A stretch of 13,885 nt of DNA, from contig DAOPZC010000088.1 of NCBI GenBank assembly GCA_035353175.1, positions 1 through 13,885 of the forward strand, read 5' to 3'. The position numbers and the translations under genes were made by a program. The first letter of the stretch is position 1; each line of letters opens with the position of its first letter. This document shows positions 13,325 to 13,885 of the stretch, in pieces. Source of the DNA: DAOPZC01 sp035353175 (GTDB lineage Bacteria; Verrucomicrobiota; Kiritimatiellia; RFP12; UBA1067). The notes below the pieces were generated by a model. It was not told the origin of the DNA. It was given only the letters and a program-made list of their open reading frames with translations, and searched no databases.

Positions 13325-13885
13325 ATGGCGATTCCTCCGATTGCCGCGCTGGAGATCGGCACGACGCGCACGGTCATGTGCGTGGGCGAGACCAATGAGA
13401 GCGGGCGCGTGAAGATCACGGGCGTGGGAACGTATCCCACGATCGGCGTTCGCAAAGGACAGGTGGTCGACCTGTCGCAGGCGCGCGTGGGTGTCGAGTC
13501 TGCCGCCAAGCAGGCTGAGAAGCAGGCCGACGTGAGCATCTGGCAGGTGCTGCTGGCCACCTCCGGCGGGCACATTCAGGCGGGGGTGAACCCCGGCATG
13601 GTGACGATCCGGTCAAACGACCACGTGGTGTCGCGCGAGGATATCGAGGAGGTCACCGAGAACGCCAAGGAGGTGCAGGTCGAGGCGGACCGCCAGGTGC
13701 TGCACACGATCACGCAGGCGTTCACGGTGGATGACCAGCCGGGCATCGTGAAGCCCGAGGGCATGCGCTGCAAGGTGCTCACGCTGAACGTGATGGCGGT
13801 GCACGGCCTGAAGAACCGGATCGACAACGCGGTGAACGCGGCGAAAAGCGCGCAGCTCGATGTGTCGGACGTGGCGTTCTCCGGC
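13325..13885 (+). CDS. ftsA: Cell division protein FtsA, 3' partial
   Basis: Actin-like protein that tethers FtsZ to the membrane at the division site. The 187 visible codons run off the right edge without a stop. The nucleotide-binding phosphate-1 motif is A-L-E-I-G-T-T-R (8-15). The 1C/SHS2 domain follows, with K-G-Q-V-V-D-L at 44-50, T-S-G-G-H-I at 79-84, N-P-G-M-V-T-I at 89-95, V-S-R-E-D-I at 102-107, D-R-Q-V-L-H at 122-127 and Q-A-F-T-V-D-D-Q-P-G-I at 131-141, all classic for FtsA. The phosphate-1 Asp found in most FtsA (D-I-G-T) is Glu10 here and the following Lys is Arg15. The ATG at 13325 follows GAGG (13317-13320). It begins 19 bp after ftsQ; ftsZ is expected next beyond the window. 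Confidence 0.95.
   Translation, partial: MAIPPIAALEIGTTRTVMCVGETNESGRVKITGVGTYPTIGVRKGQVVDLSQARVGVESAAKQAEKQADVSIWQVLLATSGGHIQAGVNPGMVTIRSNDHVVSREDIEEVTENAKEVQVEADRQVLHTITQAFTVDDQPGIVKPEGMRCKVLTLNVMAVHGLKNRIDNAVNAAKSAQLDVSDVAFSG

Overview
The window is a high-GC bacterial scaffold fragment. Every supportable gene lies on the + strand, and two 100-N runs (8108-8207 and 10910-11009) mark assembly gaps. The gene content points to a Gram-negative, peptidoglycan-containing bacterium: an Mla-type lipid transporter, signal peptides, a propeller-type sensor kinase, and a murC-murB-ddl-ftsQ-ftsA division and cell-wall cluster. The mix of high GC, the large two-propeller histidine kinase and a fused MurC-MurB would fit the PVC superphylum, perhaps Verrucomicrobiota/Kiritimatiellota. 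This is inference from gene style; there is no rRNA or other marker here to prove it.

Region 1 (1-3968) is one tightly coupled operon. It starts with a secreted protein cut by the left edge, built from about 16 aromatic-proline motifs with an 18-residue spacing. MlaE permease, MlaF ATPase and an MlaD/MCE protein follow. The first three genes overlap by ATGA. The MCE protein carries a C-terminal array with an exact 35-residue period. No mlaB, mlaC or mlaA is seen, so the repeat protein is a candidate envelope partner of the transporter.

Region 2 (3969-8224) has a 126-bp intergenic stretch with a bulged hairpin and a plausible extended -10 promoter. Next come a tRNA-dihydrouridine synthase and a 993+ residue hybrid sensor with a double periplasmic propeller, a Y_Y_Y domain, one membrane helix and a HisKA_3/HATPase kinase. 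The kinase runs into the first gap. The bases just after that gap read V-T-V-L-stop in one frame, a fitting end for the ATPase domain, so the gap may really be only a few bases.

Region 3 (8225-13885) begins with a candidate promoter. It then has a membrane-anchored SppA-type serine/lysine protease, a MurC ligase that continues directly into MurB (interrupted by the second gap), Ddl, FtsQ and the first 187 codons of FtsA. The genes are 10-20 bp apart and probably form one transcript. They make UDP-MurNAc (MurB), add L-Ala (MurC), supply D-Ala-D-Ala (Ddl), and build the divisome (FtsQ, FtsA). No tRNA, rRNA, CRISPR array, IS element or integrase was seen. The only stretches over 60 bp without a gene are 3969-4094 and the area around the first gap.
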